Below are positions 42,320 through 50,624 of a DNA stretch of 64,000 nucleotides, one piece after another. A program made the position numbers and the translations under genes. The notes below the pieces were generated by a model that saw nothing but the letters and a program-made list of their open reading frames with translations, ran no database searches and was not told the DNA's origin. The first letter of the stretch is position 1. Each line of letters opens with the position of its first letter. Origin of the DNA: Acidaminococcus timonensis (GTDB taxonomy: Bacteria > Bacillota > Negativicutes > Acidaminococcales > Acidaminococcaceae); assembly GCF_900106585.1 (NCBI RefSeq), contig NZ_FNWH01000006.1, forward strand, positions 868,001-932,000, read 5' to 3'.

Positions 42320-42370
42320 ATGCTTAAGATCCGCTACCGCAAGCAATTCAAAGTTGATAAAATGGGCTGA
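42320..42370 (+). pseudogene. Truncated RelE/YafQ-type toxin fragment
   Basis: MLKIRYRKQFK is the N-terminus of a YafQ/RelE toxin; after a few codons it stops (VDKMG). The bases before it (GAG GAT CTG AAT GCT TAA) look like the tail of the matching antitoxin overlapping the toxin start. Confidence 0.55.
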
Positions 42371-42373
42371 TCC

Positions 42374-42415
42374 CCAATCATCAAGAATAGCTCCATGCCT
42401 TTTCTTGCAAGAAAA
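42374..42415 (+). pseudogene. Remnant of a Doc-type toxin 3' end
   Basis: ATCATCAAGAATAGCTCCAT followed by TTGCAAGAAAAAG repeats the last codons and downstream DNA of the intact doc gene at 37814-37850. Confidence 0.5.
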
Positions 42416-42456
42416 AGGCCCGCAATCACCTTGACTGCGGGTCTGTTTTTTGTCCT
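42416..42456 (+). terminator. Terminator module after toxin remnants
   Basis: GGCCCGCAATC ... GACTGCGGGTCTG with T-run, followed by a short piece of the palindromic element (CCTCTGGGCGGCC). Confidence 0.7.
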
Positions 42457-42499
42457 CTGGGCGGCCAGGATGGGTCCCGGGCGCTGTACTCATTGAGTT

Positions 42500-43189
42500 T
42501 CATGTTGTCAAAAATTCAGCAACTTTTTTCAATTCATCCTGAGATATCCCCAGCACTTTGTTAAAAGGAAATTCCGGCGTGACTACCTGCAGCACATCGG
42601 GCTTTAAAAGGGCAACAGCACTGCGAAAAATATCCAGGGATTCCGGATCGTCACTGTAGCCTTTAACCACCGTGATTTCCAGATGGAAACGGCCCGTGTA
42701 TGATTTCCTGAAGTTCACCATATTTTGAATATGCTGCCGAACCGTATAACCGGCGATAGGCCTTTGGGCTTTCTGGAAAGCTTCTTCCCGTCCCATTTTC
42801 AGTTCCCCGATGACTTCTTCACACCGACCTGCAATGGCCGCATACGCCGGATTTCCATAAAGATAGCCGTTTGACAGAAGTCGGATGGGGACTTTCTCCC
42901 TATGAACAGTATCAATGACCTGTTCCACACCTTTCAGCAGCACGGACTCGCCCAAAGAATTGAGAAATACCAAATCAGGCTTGGTTCTCTGAATCCGCTG
43001 TCGCAGATCCCGAATCGCATCGTCCAGATTTCCCAGATCCACGGACTCCTGGGTCTGTACGTGTACCAGCTTACGACTCACAGGACAAAAAATGCAGTTA
43101 AAATTGCAATATTTGCCGGGGAAAAGGTTTACTTCCAAAATAGATTTTCCCTCTTCCTGATACGGTTTTTTATAAATAAACTTTTCCAT
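42500..43189 (-). CDS. Radical SAM protein
   Basis: 229 aa. CNFNCIFC is the CxxxCxxC-type [4Fe-4S]/SAM motif (CX3CX2C read in GKYCNFNCIFCPVSR). Followed by LVFLNSLGESVLL (GGE-like) and IRLLSNGYL. Short radical SAM of the wyosine/MoaA-like class without an auxiliary cluster domain. ATG at 43189 with AGGAG upstream. The frame is open for 56 codons upstream, but that DNA forms a hairpin. Substrate not known. Confidence 0.85.
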   Translation of the reverse strand: MEKFIYKKPYQEEGKSILEVNLFPGKYCNFNCIFCPVSRKLVHVQTQESVDLGNLDDAIRDLRQRIQRTKPDLVFLNSLGESVLLKGVEQVIDTVHREKVPIRLLSNGYLYGNPAYAAIAGRCEEVIGELKMGREEAFQKAQRPIAGYTVRQHIQNMVNFRKSYTGRFHLEITVVKGYSDDPESLDIFRSAVALLKPDVLQVVTPEFPFNKVLGISQDELKKVAEFLTT

Positions 43190-43228
43190 TAGTTTCTCCT
43201 GAATGTTTATTATGGTCAAAAATAAATA

Positions 43229-43275
43229 GGCCGCTTCCTTATCTGCTAAGACCTGACGATAAGGAAACGGCGTAC
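43229..43275 (-). promoter_or_regulatory. Leader hairpin (attenuator-like) of the radical SAM gene
   Basis: Minus-strand 14-bp stem GCCGTTTCCTTATC / GATAAGGAAGCGGC with a 14-nt loop, followed by CTATTTATTTTTG. It lies about 40 bases before the radical SAM ATG, and no upstream gene on this strand needs it as a terminator. Confidence 0.55.
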
Positions 43276-43521
43276 TTCTGACTACTCGGCAGCAGCCAGC
43301 ACCACTTGTATATGATTGATTCATGTTGAGTATAACAGAGTTGATGAAATTTGGCAAGCAGTCTGTGGGTTGAATTTCACCTGCCTGCTCCTACGAATCG
43401 CCAAATTTTATTTTTGCATCAATTTATGCTGCAGAAATAAAGCATTGTCATTTATTATATTTCTTTCTTCACTCTTTTTGCTTATAATTAAATTGATAAA
43501 CAACAAAAGAGGTGAGTCAGG

Positions 43522-43803
43522 ATGACTACTGCCAACATCAATGTCCGCGTGGACGCAGAGCTAAAAAAGGAAGCGGAAGGATTATTCAATGATTTGGGAC
43601 TGAATATGTCGTCTGCCATCACCATGTTTTTAAAGAGTGCGGTCAGATGTGACGGGATTCCCTTCCAAGTCCGCCGCAATGCATTCAATGCTGAAACACG
43701 TGCTGCCCTTGCCGAATATGAAGAAATGAAAACTCATCCGGAAAAATACAAACGGTATCACAGCTTTGCTGACCTTATGAAAGATGTGGACAATGAAGCT
43801 TGA
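43522..43803 (+). CDS. RelB/DinJ-family antitoxin (orphan)
   Basis: 93 aa. Ribbon-helix-helix N-terminus (ANINVRVDAELKKEAEGLF, LGLNMSSAITMFLKSAV) as in DinJ/RelB. SD AGAGGTG upstream. The toxin that should follow is cut to 21 codons, so this antitoxin is alone. Confidence 0.88.
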   Translation: MTTANINVRVDAELKKEAEGLFNDLGLNMSSAITMFLKSAVRCDGIPFQVRRNAFNAETRAALAEYEEMKTHPEKYKRYHSFADLMKDVDNEA

Positions 43804-43858
43804 CATCGTTGTACTGGAATTGTTTTTTCGCACTGGTTCCCATTCTGACTTGTTCTGA
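43793..43858 (+). pseudogene. Truncated toxin partner of the DinJ-type antitoxin
   Basis: The ATG overlaps the antitoxin end (ATGAAGCTTGA) and reads MKLDIVVLELFFR then stops. The overlapping start is where a RelE/YafQ toxin normally begins. Confidence 0.55.
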
Positions 43859-43876
43859 AACATTACATATCGAAAA

Positions 43877-43918
43877 AAGCAGCCCCGCAATCACCTTGAC
43901 TGCGGGGCTGTTTTTTTT
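43877..43918 (+). terminator. Terminator module after the broken TA locus
   Basis: CAGCCCCGCAATC ... GACTGCGGGGCTG with a long T-run. Confidence 0.8.
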
Positions 43919-43985
43919 GCCCTCTGGGCGACCTGGCGACGGTCTCCCCTGACGGGTAGCCCCTACGGAATGATATCGTACAGTG
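43919..43985. repeat. Palindromic interspersed element, left part only
   Basis: CCTCTGGGCGACCTGGCGAC to GATATCGTACAGT, then unrelated DNA. Follows the terminator exactly as in the other copies. Confidence 0.75.
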
Positions 43986-44063
43986 CGGAAACAGGCATTC
44001 TTTAAGACGTTCACTGATTGGAAAACCAAGATTTTTGACAAAGGACCTTTTTGGATGCCTTTG

Positions 44064-45437
44064 TCATTGCGCCAGGAGCCCGAACAGGATGGCGATTCCC
44101 AGCCTTCCCACGAACACCGGCAGTCCACGCTGCCAGAGGTATCTGGGGGCCATGCCACAGCCCACCGGGATGGCCCGGATCCCCGTGGGCAGCAGGAAGG
44201 CTCCGTTCAGGGCCATGACGGCCATTTTCCAGCTGGGCAGCAGGGGCATTCCCTCCGTCCGGGTCAGGGTGATCACCAGGGGTACCACCATGGCCGAAGA
44301 AATGGTGATCCCTGCCGTCTCGGAAAACAGGCAGGCCAGCAGAGCGATGGCGGTGTACAGAGGCAGCCCGGGTTCCAGCTCCATCCCCTGCAGCCACGTG
44401 GCCAGGATGGCGTTGGCACCGGAGGCTTCCAGCAGATTCCCCATGGCCAGCCCTCCGGCAAACAGGATCAGCATCCCCCAGATCATGTGCTGCTGCACGT
44501 AGTTCCAGGTCAGGAAGGGGTTCCCCTGCCGGTCCGTGAGGAAGAACAGCAGGAAGCCCACAGAGCCATACAGATAGGCCGGCTGCAGCTGGGGGAACCA
44601 GGGGGCATACAGGGGCCGCAGGAAGGATCCCACAAGGGCCGTCCCGAACAGCCCCAGGCACAGCTTTTCATCCCGGGTCACGGGCCCCAGTTTTTTCCAC
44701 TCCCGCCGGAAATATTCCCGGGTCCCCTCCAGCTGTTTCACCGGGCAGGGCAGCACCAGCTGAAGGGCCAGTGTACCTAGGGTGGCTGCCACCAGGTAGG
44801 GCAGGAACCAGAGCACCCACTGGGAAAACAGGACCTCCTGCCCCATTGCCTGCTGATACAGGGAGGTGGCCACCACGTCCATGGCCCCTCCCACCGGAGT
44901 CCCCACTCCGCCGATGACGGCACCAAAGCAGACGGCACACAGGATGGGTCCTGCTGCGGGAGCGTCTGCCCCATAGCCTGCCGCCTTCAGCATGGCCAGG
45001 GCCGTAGGCGTAAAGATGGCCACCACCACGGCATTGGGCAGGACCGTGGAAAACAGCACGGATGCCAGGAACCATACGGCAATCTGGCTCTTCATACTGG
45101 TCCCGATCAGGCCCAGGCACTGGAGGGCGATCCGGTGATCCAGGCCGATTTTTTCCCAGGGCAGGGTCAGTAAGGTAGCGGCAAACAGCAGGACGATGCT
45201 GCTGGAAGCGTATTTGGCCAGCAGCGGATCCATGGGGCCCAGATCCAGGATGGCATTGGCCACCACCGGCAGCAGGGCCGTCACCGTCAGCCCCACCGGC
45301 CGGGTGATCCACCAGAAAATCATCCACAGGGCGATGCCCAGGGCCATGGAGATCTTGAACCCCAGCCGGCTGCCCCAAAGGGCCCACAAAAGCAATGGAC
45401 AGCAGGGTCCAAGGGCCAGGAAAATACGGTGTTTCAT
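44064..45437 (-). CDS. DASS/SLC13-family anion:Na+ symporter
   Basis: 457 aa, 11-12 membrane segments. SSSIVLLFAATLL, LPNAVVVAIFTPTALAMLKAAG, GGVGTPVGGAMDVVA and FAGGLAMGNLLEASGAN fit the citrate/dicarboxylate (DASS) carriers. Normally imports dicarboxylates such as succinate or malate with sodium. The ATG at 45437 has GGAGGAGG upstream. It stands alone between the accessory region and tyrS. Confidence 0.87.
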   Translation of the reverse strand: MKHRIFLALGPCCPLLLWALWGSRLGFKISMALGIALWMIFWWITRPVGLTVTALLPVVANAILDLGPMDPLLAKYASSSIVLLFAATLLTLPWEKIGLDHRIALQCLGLIGTSMKSQIAVWFLASVLFSTVLPNAVVVAIFTPTALAMLKAAGYGADAPAAGPILCAVCFGAVIGGVGTPVGGAMDVVATSLYQQAMGQEVLFSQWVLWFLPYLVAATLGTLALQLVLPCPVKQLEGTREYFRREWKKLGPVTRDEKLCLGLFGTALVGSFLRPLYAPWFPQLQPAYLYGSVGFLLFFLTDRQGNPFLTWNYVQQHMIWGMLILFAGGLAMGNLLEASGANAILATWLQGMELEPGLPLYTAIALLACLFSETAGITISSAMVVPLVITLTRTEGMPLLPSWKMAVMALNGAFLLPTGIRAIPVGCGMAPRYLWQRGLPVFVGRLGIAILFGLLAQ

Positions 45438-45477
45438 AGGCGGGACCTCCTCCTTGACGATTGGGACGGACAAAGCA

Positions 45478-45511
45478 AAAGGAGGCTGTGGGTCCTCACA
45501 GCCTCCTTTCT
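45478..45511 (-). terminator. Terminator of tyrS
   Basis: Minus-strand AAAGGAGGCTGTGAGG / CCCACAGCCTCCTTTT hairpin directly after the gene. Confidence 0.85.
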
Positions 45512-46738
45512 TCAGCCTCTTACGATCTTATAATACTTTTTCTTGCCCTTGCGCAGCAGCAGGCTTTCCTTGTCGTTGAACAGGGCATCGTCCACCACCG
45601 TGTCCACGTCGGTGATCTTCACATCGTCGATGGAAAGGCCGTTCTGTTGCATCAGCCGGCGGCCTTCGCTCTTGGTCTTGATGACGCCGTTCTGGGCCAG
45701 CAGATCCAACAGCTTGCAGCCCATGGCTTCCGCCGGTACGGTGATGGTGGGCACATTGTCCATATTGGCACCGCCGCTGAACAGGGCTTCGGCAGCCTGT
45801 TTGGCCTTGTCGGCCGCATCCTTGCCATGGACCAGCTTGGTCACTTCATAGGCCAGCACCACCTTGGCCTCGTTGATGTCAGCCCCCTTCAGGGCTCCCA
45901 GCCGCCGTACCTCATCCATGGGCAGGAAGGTCAGCAGGGCCAGGCATTTTTCCACGTCGGCATCGTCCACGTTCCGCCAGTACTGGTAGAAATCGTAGGG
46001 AGAGAATTTCTCCGGATCCAGCCATACGGCACCGCCTACGGTCTTGCCCATCTTCTGGCCCTGGCTGTTGGTCAGCAGGGTGTTGGTCATGCAGTAGGCC
46101 GGCTGCCGGTCTTTCCGGCGGATCAGTTCTACCCCGGCGATCATGTTGGACCACTGGTCGTCGCCGCCCAGCTCCATGACGCAGTTGTATTTCTTGTGCA
46201 GGGTATAGAAATCATAGGCCTGCATGATCATGTAGTTCATTTCGAAGAAGGTCAGGCCGTTGTCGCTGGCCAGACGGGTCTTATAGCAGTCAGCGGCCAG
46301 CATCCGGTTCACGGAGAAGTGGACGCCGATGTTGCGCAGCATGTCCACGTAATTCAGGTTCAGCAGCCAGTCGGCGTTGTTCACCACCAGTGCCTTGCCC
46401 TCGGACAGGTCGATGAACCGGCTGATCTGTTTTTTGAAGCAGGCGATATTGTGGTTGATGAATTCGGGGGTCAGCATCTTGCGCATTTCGTTTTTGCCGC
46501 TGGGATCCCCCACCATCCCGGTGCCGCCGCCCAGCAGGACAATGGGGCGATGGCCGGCGCGCTGCATATGGGCCATGACCATCAGGGCGATGAAATGGCC
46601 TACATGGAGGCTGTCCGCAGTGGGATCAAAACCGATATAGAACGTGATTTTCTCCTTTCCCAAAAGTTCCCGGATTTCGTCGGGATGGGACATTTGTTTC
46701 AAATATCCACGTTCTTCCAGTACATCTAATACGTTCAT
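45512..46738 (-). CDS. tyrS: Tyrosyl-tRNA synthetase
   Basis: 408 aa class I synthetase. [13 protein letters not shown] is the HIGH motif; KMGKTVGG is the KMSKS equivalent. A C-terminal S4-like RNA-binding domain follows ([19 protein letters not shown]). ATG at 46738 with AGGAGG six bases upstream. No T-box leader was seen in front of it. Confidence 0.97.
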   Translation of the reverse strand: MNVLDVLEERGYLKQMSHPDEIRELLGKEKITFYIGFDPTADSLHVGHFIALMVMAHMQRAGHRPIVLLGGGTGMVGDPSGKNEMRKMLTPEFINHNIACFKKQISRFIDLSEGKALVVNNADWLLNLNYVDMLRNIGVHFSVNRMLAADCYKTRLASDNGLTFFEMNYMIMQAYDFYTLHKKYNCVMELGGDDQWSNMIAGVELIRRKDRQPAYCMTNTLLTNSQGQKMGKTVGGAVWLDPEKFSPYDFYQYWRNVDDADVEKCLALLTFLPMDEVRRLGALKGADINEAKVVLAYEVTKLVHGKDAADKAKQAAEALFSGGANMDNVPTITVPAEAMGCKLLDLLAQNGVIKTKSEGRRLMQQNGLSIDDVKITDVDTVVDDALFNDKESLLLRKGKKKYYKIVRG

Positions 46739-46785
46739 GAACATCCTCCTAGTTTGCGTGATTGATGGTTCTTTATTTTTCCTGG

Positions 46786-46812
46786 GCGGGCGGATCACCG
46801 ATCCGCCCCTGC
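46786..46812. repeat. GGCGGATCACCGATCCGCC palindrome, copy 1
   Basis: Perfect short dyad between mscL end and tyrS start; could act as mscL terminator stem. A diverged form is at 58497-58530 and part of it occurs in the larger palindromic elements. Confidence 0.65.
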
Positions 46813-46815
46813 ATT

Positions 46816-46852
46816 CGGCTAGTGACTCGTGACTCGAGACTAGTGACTGCCT
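46816..46852. repeat. Interspersed GTGACTAG-type repeat, copy 2
   Basis: CGGCTAGTGACTCGTGACTC then GAGACTAGTGACTGCC. It runs into the last codons of mscL. See 18424 and 54931. Confidence 0.75.
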
Positions 46853-47289
46853 TTAGCCGGCAGCTCGGACGTGCAGTGCGGGCACCGGGTGGCTTCCGGA
46901 TCCACGGGCTGCTTGCAGAACGGGCACAGGGTGGGTTCTGCCTTCGGTTCTTCCTTCTTGAACCTGTTCAGCACCGAAATCAGGCAGAAGATCACAAAGG
47001 CCATGATGATGAAATCGATCACATTGGTAATGAAATTGCCGTAGGCAATCACCGGCAGATTGGCGGCCTTGGCTTCTGCCAGGGTATTCACCTTTTTGCT
47101 GCTCAGATTGAGGAACAGGTCGCTGAAATCCACGCCGCCGATCAGGATCCCCAAAGGGGGCATGATGATGTCGTTCACCGCCGAGGACACGATCTTCCCG
47201 AACGCACCCCCGATGATGACGCCGACGGCCATGTCCACCACATTGCCCCGGAGGGCAAAAGCCTTGAATTCCGATAAAAATTTCCCCAT
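46840..47289 (-). CDS. mscL: Large-conductance mechanosensitive channel MscL with zinc ribbon
   Basis: 149 aa. [20 protein letters not shown] with [21 protein letters not shown] is the MscL N-terminus and TM1; TM2 is [16 protein letters not shown]. After the usual end ([10 protein letters not shown]) there is a zinc ribbon [18 protein letters not shown] and a short tail. E. coli MscL is 136 aa with no ribbon. Releases solutes under hypo-osmotic stress. The ATG at 47289 is preferred over the TTG two codons before. Confidence 0.95.
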   Translation of the reverse strand: MGKFLSEFKAFALRGNVVDMAVGVIIGGAFGKIVSSAVNDIIMPPLGILIGGVDFSDLFLNLSSKKVNTLAEAKAANLPVIAYGNFITNVIDFIIMAFVIFCLISVLNRFKKEEPKAEPTLCPFCKQPVDPEATRCPHCTSELPAKGSH

Positions 47290-47306
47290 GTTCAATCCTT
47301 CCCTTC

Positions 47307-48236
47307 TCAGGCGTTTTTCTTCCGTTTGCTCAGTATGGACATGCAGGACCCGAAAAGGATCAGGCAGATGCCCACAATCATGTTGATGGTAATGGGTTCA
47401 TCGATCACCAGCCAGGCCATGAAGGCCGTAAGGATCGGTTTGATGTAGAAAGCCAGGCTGGCCGTGGCCGGATCCGTATATTCCATGGCCAAGAAATAGC
47501 TGGCGTAGCCCAAGCCGGTGACACCCACGGCAATGTAGGCCAGGGCCGGGATGTGGGCCATGGTCAGGCCTTCCAGGATGGGGATGTCGGTGAACACCTT
47601 CAGCCCCAGGTCCAGCATCAGGGCCCGTACCGGCGCCAGGGTGCTGAGGCCGATCAGCACCAGCATCTCCAGGGACCCGCACAGAAAGCTCAGGCTGGTC
47701 ATGGCAATGCCCCCGTACCGCTGGGCGTGTTTCCGGCCGGCGATGCCGTACAGGGCAAAGGTCATGGCCGACAGCAGGATCAAGATGATGCTCAGCTGGC
47801 TGCCCGTCATGTTCACCGGATTCACGATGCACACAATGCCGGCAAAGCTGGCAATCAGCGAGAAGATGGTCAGTTTATCGATGGGCTCCCCCAGGAGGAA
47901 GTAGGCAAACAGCACCACGAACACCGGGTTGCAGCTGAAGATGACCCCGTTCACCGAAGCCTTGCCGTACACAATGGCCATCTGGTACAGGATCATGCTG
48001 ACCACCACGCCCAGGAAGCCGGAGAACATAAAGAACTTCCAGTCCTTCCTGTTCAGTGTCACCCCTTTTTTCTTCAACGCACTCATGGCCATGGGCAGCA
48101 GCACCAGGCCCCCGATGAGGAAACGGAGAAAGGTGATCTGGATGGGATGGAACAGATTCCCGAAGAATTTCAGGGCGGTTTCCATGGTCCCGAACAGAAA
48201 CGCCGTTACAAGCACAAAAATATAACCTTTATTCAC
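47307..48236 (-). CDS. EamA/DMT-superfamily transporter
   Basis: 309 aa, ten membrane segments in two EamA repeats ([20 protein letters not shown] and [20 protein letters not shown]). Typical exporter of amino acids or metabolites; substrate not decided. Downstream of murB in the same direction, 27-base gap. Confidence 0.9.
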   Translation of the reverse strand: MNKGYIFVLVTAFLFGTMETALKFFGNLFHPIQITFLRFLIGGLVLLPMAMSALKKKGVTLNRKDWKFFMFSGFLGVVVSMILYQMAIVYGKASVNGVIFSCNPVFVVLFAYFLLGEPIDKLTIFSLIASFAGIVCIVNPVNMTGSQLSIILILLSAMTFALYGIAGRKHAQRYGGIAMTSLSFLCGSLEMLVLIGLSTLAPVRALMLDLGLKVFTDIPILEGLTMAHIPALAYIAVGVTGLGYASYFLAMEYTDPATASLAFYIKPILTAFMAWLVIDEPITINMIVGICLILFGSCMSILSKRKKNA

Positions 48237-48263
48237 AACCGTATACTCCCTCTCTGCAGTGTC

Positions 48264-49175
48264 TTACTTTTCTCCCAAGATCCGGACTTCCGGTTCCAGC
48301 CAGACACCGCTCATGGCATGGACTCTGGTCTTTACATCATCCATCAGCTGCAGGATCTCACTGGCCGTGGCATGGCCCCGGTTCACGACGAACCCTGTAT
48401 GTTTTTCCGAGACCTGGGCATCGCCCACCCGGTAGCCCCGAAGGCCGGCCTGGTCGATCAGTGCCGCCGCAAAATAGCCCGGCGGCCTTTTGAAGGTGCT
48501 TCCCGCACTGGGGAAATTCAGGGGTTGTTTGGTGATCCGTTTCTGTGTCAGGTCCCGGATCCGCTCATGAATGGCCTCCGGGTCGCCAGGTGCCAGTTCC
48601 AGGGTGGCGGAAAGGATGATATCCCCCGTTTCCATCACCACAGAATGGCGGTACCGGAAATCCATCTGCTCCCGGTCCAGGTTCCTGACCTGCCCTTTGG
48701 TATCCACCACCGTTACGGTGCGGACCAGGTTGCCGATTTCGCCTCCGTAGGCACCGGCGTTCATCAAAATGGCGCCGCCCAGGCTGCCCGGGATGCCGGA
48801 AGCGAATTCCAGCCCTGTCAGGCCTGCATCAGCCGCCGCCGTGGCCAGCCGGGAAAGGAGCACGCCGGCTTCCACCCGGATCCGGGTACCTTCGATGACA
48901 AGTCCATTCAGTGCGTTGCCCAGCTTCAGCACCACACCCCGGATGCCCTTGTCCAGCACCAGCACATTGGATCCGTTGCCCAAAATGGTGCAGGGCACCT
49001 GTTCGGCCTGGATGGCTGCCAGCAGGGTGCAGACCTCCTCCTGGCTGTTGGGAGACACCAGGATATCCGCCGGCCCTCCCACCCGGAAGGTGGTGTACTG
49101 CGCCATGGGCACATGAATCTGGAACTGGCCTGGAAAAGCCTTTTCCAGAAAGGAAAGAAAGCCCGACATACCCAT
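48264..49175 (-). CDS. murB: UDP-N-acetylenolpyruvoylglucosamine reductase MurB
   Basis: 303 aa, type II length. FAD-binding TTFRVGGPADILV and ILGNGSNVLV, GLEFASGIPGSLGGAI, and catalytic SAGSTFKRP with Ser; the distal Glu is in LEPEVRILG. Second step of peptidoglycan precursor synthesis. ATG at 49175 overlaps the ylbF stop (TGATG), so they are coupled. Confidence 0.97.
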   Translation of the reverse strand: MGMSGFLSFLEKAFPGQFQIHVPMAQYTTFRVGGPADILVSPNSQEEVCTLLAAIQAEQVPCTILGNGSNVLVLDKGIRGVVLKLGNALNGLVIEGTRIRVEAGVLLSRLATAAADAGLTGLEFASGIPGSLGGAILMNAGAYGGEIGNLVRTVTVVDTKGQVRNLDREQMDFRYRHSVVMETGDIILSATLELAPGDPEAIHERIRDLTQKRITKQPLNFPSAGSTFKRPPGYFAAALIDQAGLRGYRVGDAQVSEKHTGFVVNRGHATASEILQLMDDVKTRVHAMSGVWLEPEVRILGEK

Positions 49176-49510
49176 CAGTCCAGGACTTCTTTGATGGTGT
49201 CACCCAGGGTCTTGGACAGGTCGGTGATCATCATCTGGAAGCGGATGTAGGCCTGCAGGTAGTTGCTGGCCACAGGGTTCAGCTGCAGCACATTGTACAG
49301 GTCCTGCATCTTCTTCACCTTGGCATCATCAGGTTTCTGGCCCTGGTACTGGGCGATCTCGATTTCCTGTTTCTGTTTCAGGAAATCCTTCACCATATCG
49401 TCGGCGCTTTTGTCGGCCGCCAGTTTCGGTTTGGCTTCCGCCAGCATTTTAAATTCATGGGTTTCCTTGATTCCCTGACAGAGTTTGTTCATTTCATCAT
49501 AGACGTTCAT
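49175..49510 (-). CDS. YlbF/YmcA-family regulator protein
   Basis: 111 aa, all-helical. YDEMNKLCQGIKETHEFKML and VASNYLQAYIRFQMMITDL are typical of the YlbF/YmcA family, which in B. subtilis forms the Y-complex affecting RNase Y. Translationally coupled to murB. Confidence 0.88.
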   Translation of the reverse strand: MNVYDEMNKLCQGIKETHEFKMLAEAKPKLAADKSADDMVKDFLKQKQEIEIAQYQGQKPDDAKVKKMQDLYNVLQLNPVASNYLQAYIRFQMMITDLSKTLGDTIKEVLD

Positions 49511-49589
49511 GATGGATTCCTCCTTTTATGTTATCTTAATAATGATACCATATTTTGGGGACAGTGGGTAGTGGGCCCCGCCCCGCAGT

Positions 49590-50624
49590 TTACATCTTCT
49601 CATTCAGGATCCGGTACCGGCTCCCTGCATCGTAATCGAAATGCCACCATTCCATGTCACTGGCGGTGAAGCCCTGCAGGGTCATCTGCTGCCGCAGCAG
49701 GTCCCGCAGCGCCCGCTGCCGCTGGGTGCCACCGGCAAACTGGGCATACTGGGCCGGGCTGGGTTCGTCGAAGTCAGAGATCATGGTCACCGGCTCCCCG
49801 GTCTCCAGGTCATACAGGCTTACATCCACACTGCGGCCGGAGTTGTGGCTGTACCCCTCCTCCGGCCGGGGCAGCATGTCGGCATGGTCCGTGCCCAGGG
49901 CCAGGGTGGCCAGTTTGAAATCGCTCCAGCTCCGGTACCCTTCCCAGATCACCAGACCATAGCCATAGGGCTCCAGTCCCTTCTGCACCTGTGCCAGGGC
50001 CCGGGCGGCACTGCGGTCCAGATACGCCTTCGGGCTCAGTACCAGGGGCGCCCCGAACAGGTTGTTGCTGGTGGTATACCGCAGATCCAGCTTCACCCCG
50101 GGCACCACCTGGCTGATCTCCACCAGGTCCGCCGTCTTGTCATAAGGCAGATCGGACGGCGTGGCCCCTTCCGCCTGCCGGCGCAGGGTCTCCATGGGCT
50201 GGGGCGGGGTGATCCGCAGCCCCCTGCCGCTTTCGCTGCCGGTGAACCGGCGGGTATAGCTCTTTTGCCCCAGGTTCAGGCTGATGCCCTGGCCATTCTT
50301 GTCCCGGTCGAACCGCACGGTGCTTTCCGAGTCCGTATTGGGCCCGGTCTCCCGCAGGTCGTAGTTATCATAATGGTTCTTCACCAGGGTGAACGTATTC
50401 GCTCCGGTGAAATCCTTATCCTTCTGCAGGAACCGGTACAGCAGCTGCAGATGGCCGTTATTTTCCCGTACGGCCAGGGATTCTCCGTTCCCCTGGTAGA
50501 AGCCGATGAGAGCCTCCTGGTCCTTACTGGGTTCCTCCGGCAGCCAGGCCCCGGCCAGGCAGGGCAGCGCCAGTCCCAGACACAGGGCCGCCGTCAGCAG
50601 CCCGACTTTCTTAGTCCTTTTCAT
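49590..50624 (-). CDS. VanX-like D-Ala-D-Ala dipeptidase (M15D) with N-terminal extension
   Basis: 344 aa. Signal peptide (LLTAALCLGLALPCLAGA). An N-terminal beta-rich domain of about 130 residues is unassigned. The M15D peptidase then shows EISQVVPGVKLDLRYTT, SHNSGRSVDVSLYDL (HxxGxxxD zinc/catalytic site) and EWWHFDY. Plain VanX is about 200 aa. Being exported, it more likely trims peptidoglycan-derived D-Ala-D-Ala than gives vancomycin resistance. Its start overlaps the end of the histidine kinase gene, so it belongs to that operon. Confidence 0.88.
   Translation of the reverse strand: MKRTKKVGLLTAALCLGLALPCLAGAWLPEEPSKDQEALIGFYQGNGESLAVRENNGHLQLLYRFLQKDKDFTGANTFTLVKNHYDNYDLRETGPNTDSESTVRFDRDKNGQGISLNLGQKSYTRRFTGSESGRGLRITPPQPMETLRRQAEGATPSDLPYDKTADLVEISQVVPGVKLDLRYTTSNNLFGAPLVLSPKAYLDRSAARALAQVQKGLEPYGYGLVIWEGYRSWSDFKLATLALGTDHADMLPRPEEGYSHNSGRSVDVSLYDLETGEPVTMISDFDEPSPAQYAQFAGGTQRQRALRDLLRQQMTLQGFTASDMEWWHFDYDAGSRYRILNEKM

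Noticed and set aside
43190-43357. In-frame 56-codon extension of the radical SAM gene as a possible RiPP precursor or leader peptide
   Set aside because: The DNA forms a 14-bp hairpin with a T-rich tail, there is an SD directly before the internal ATG, and a fused precursor is not a known radical SAM layout.
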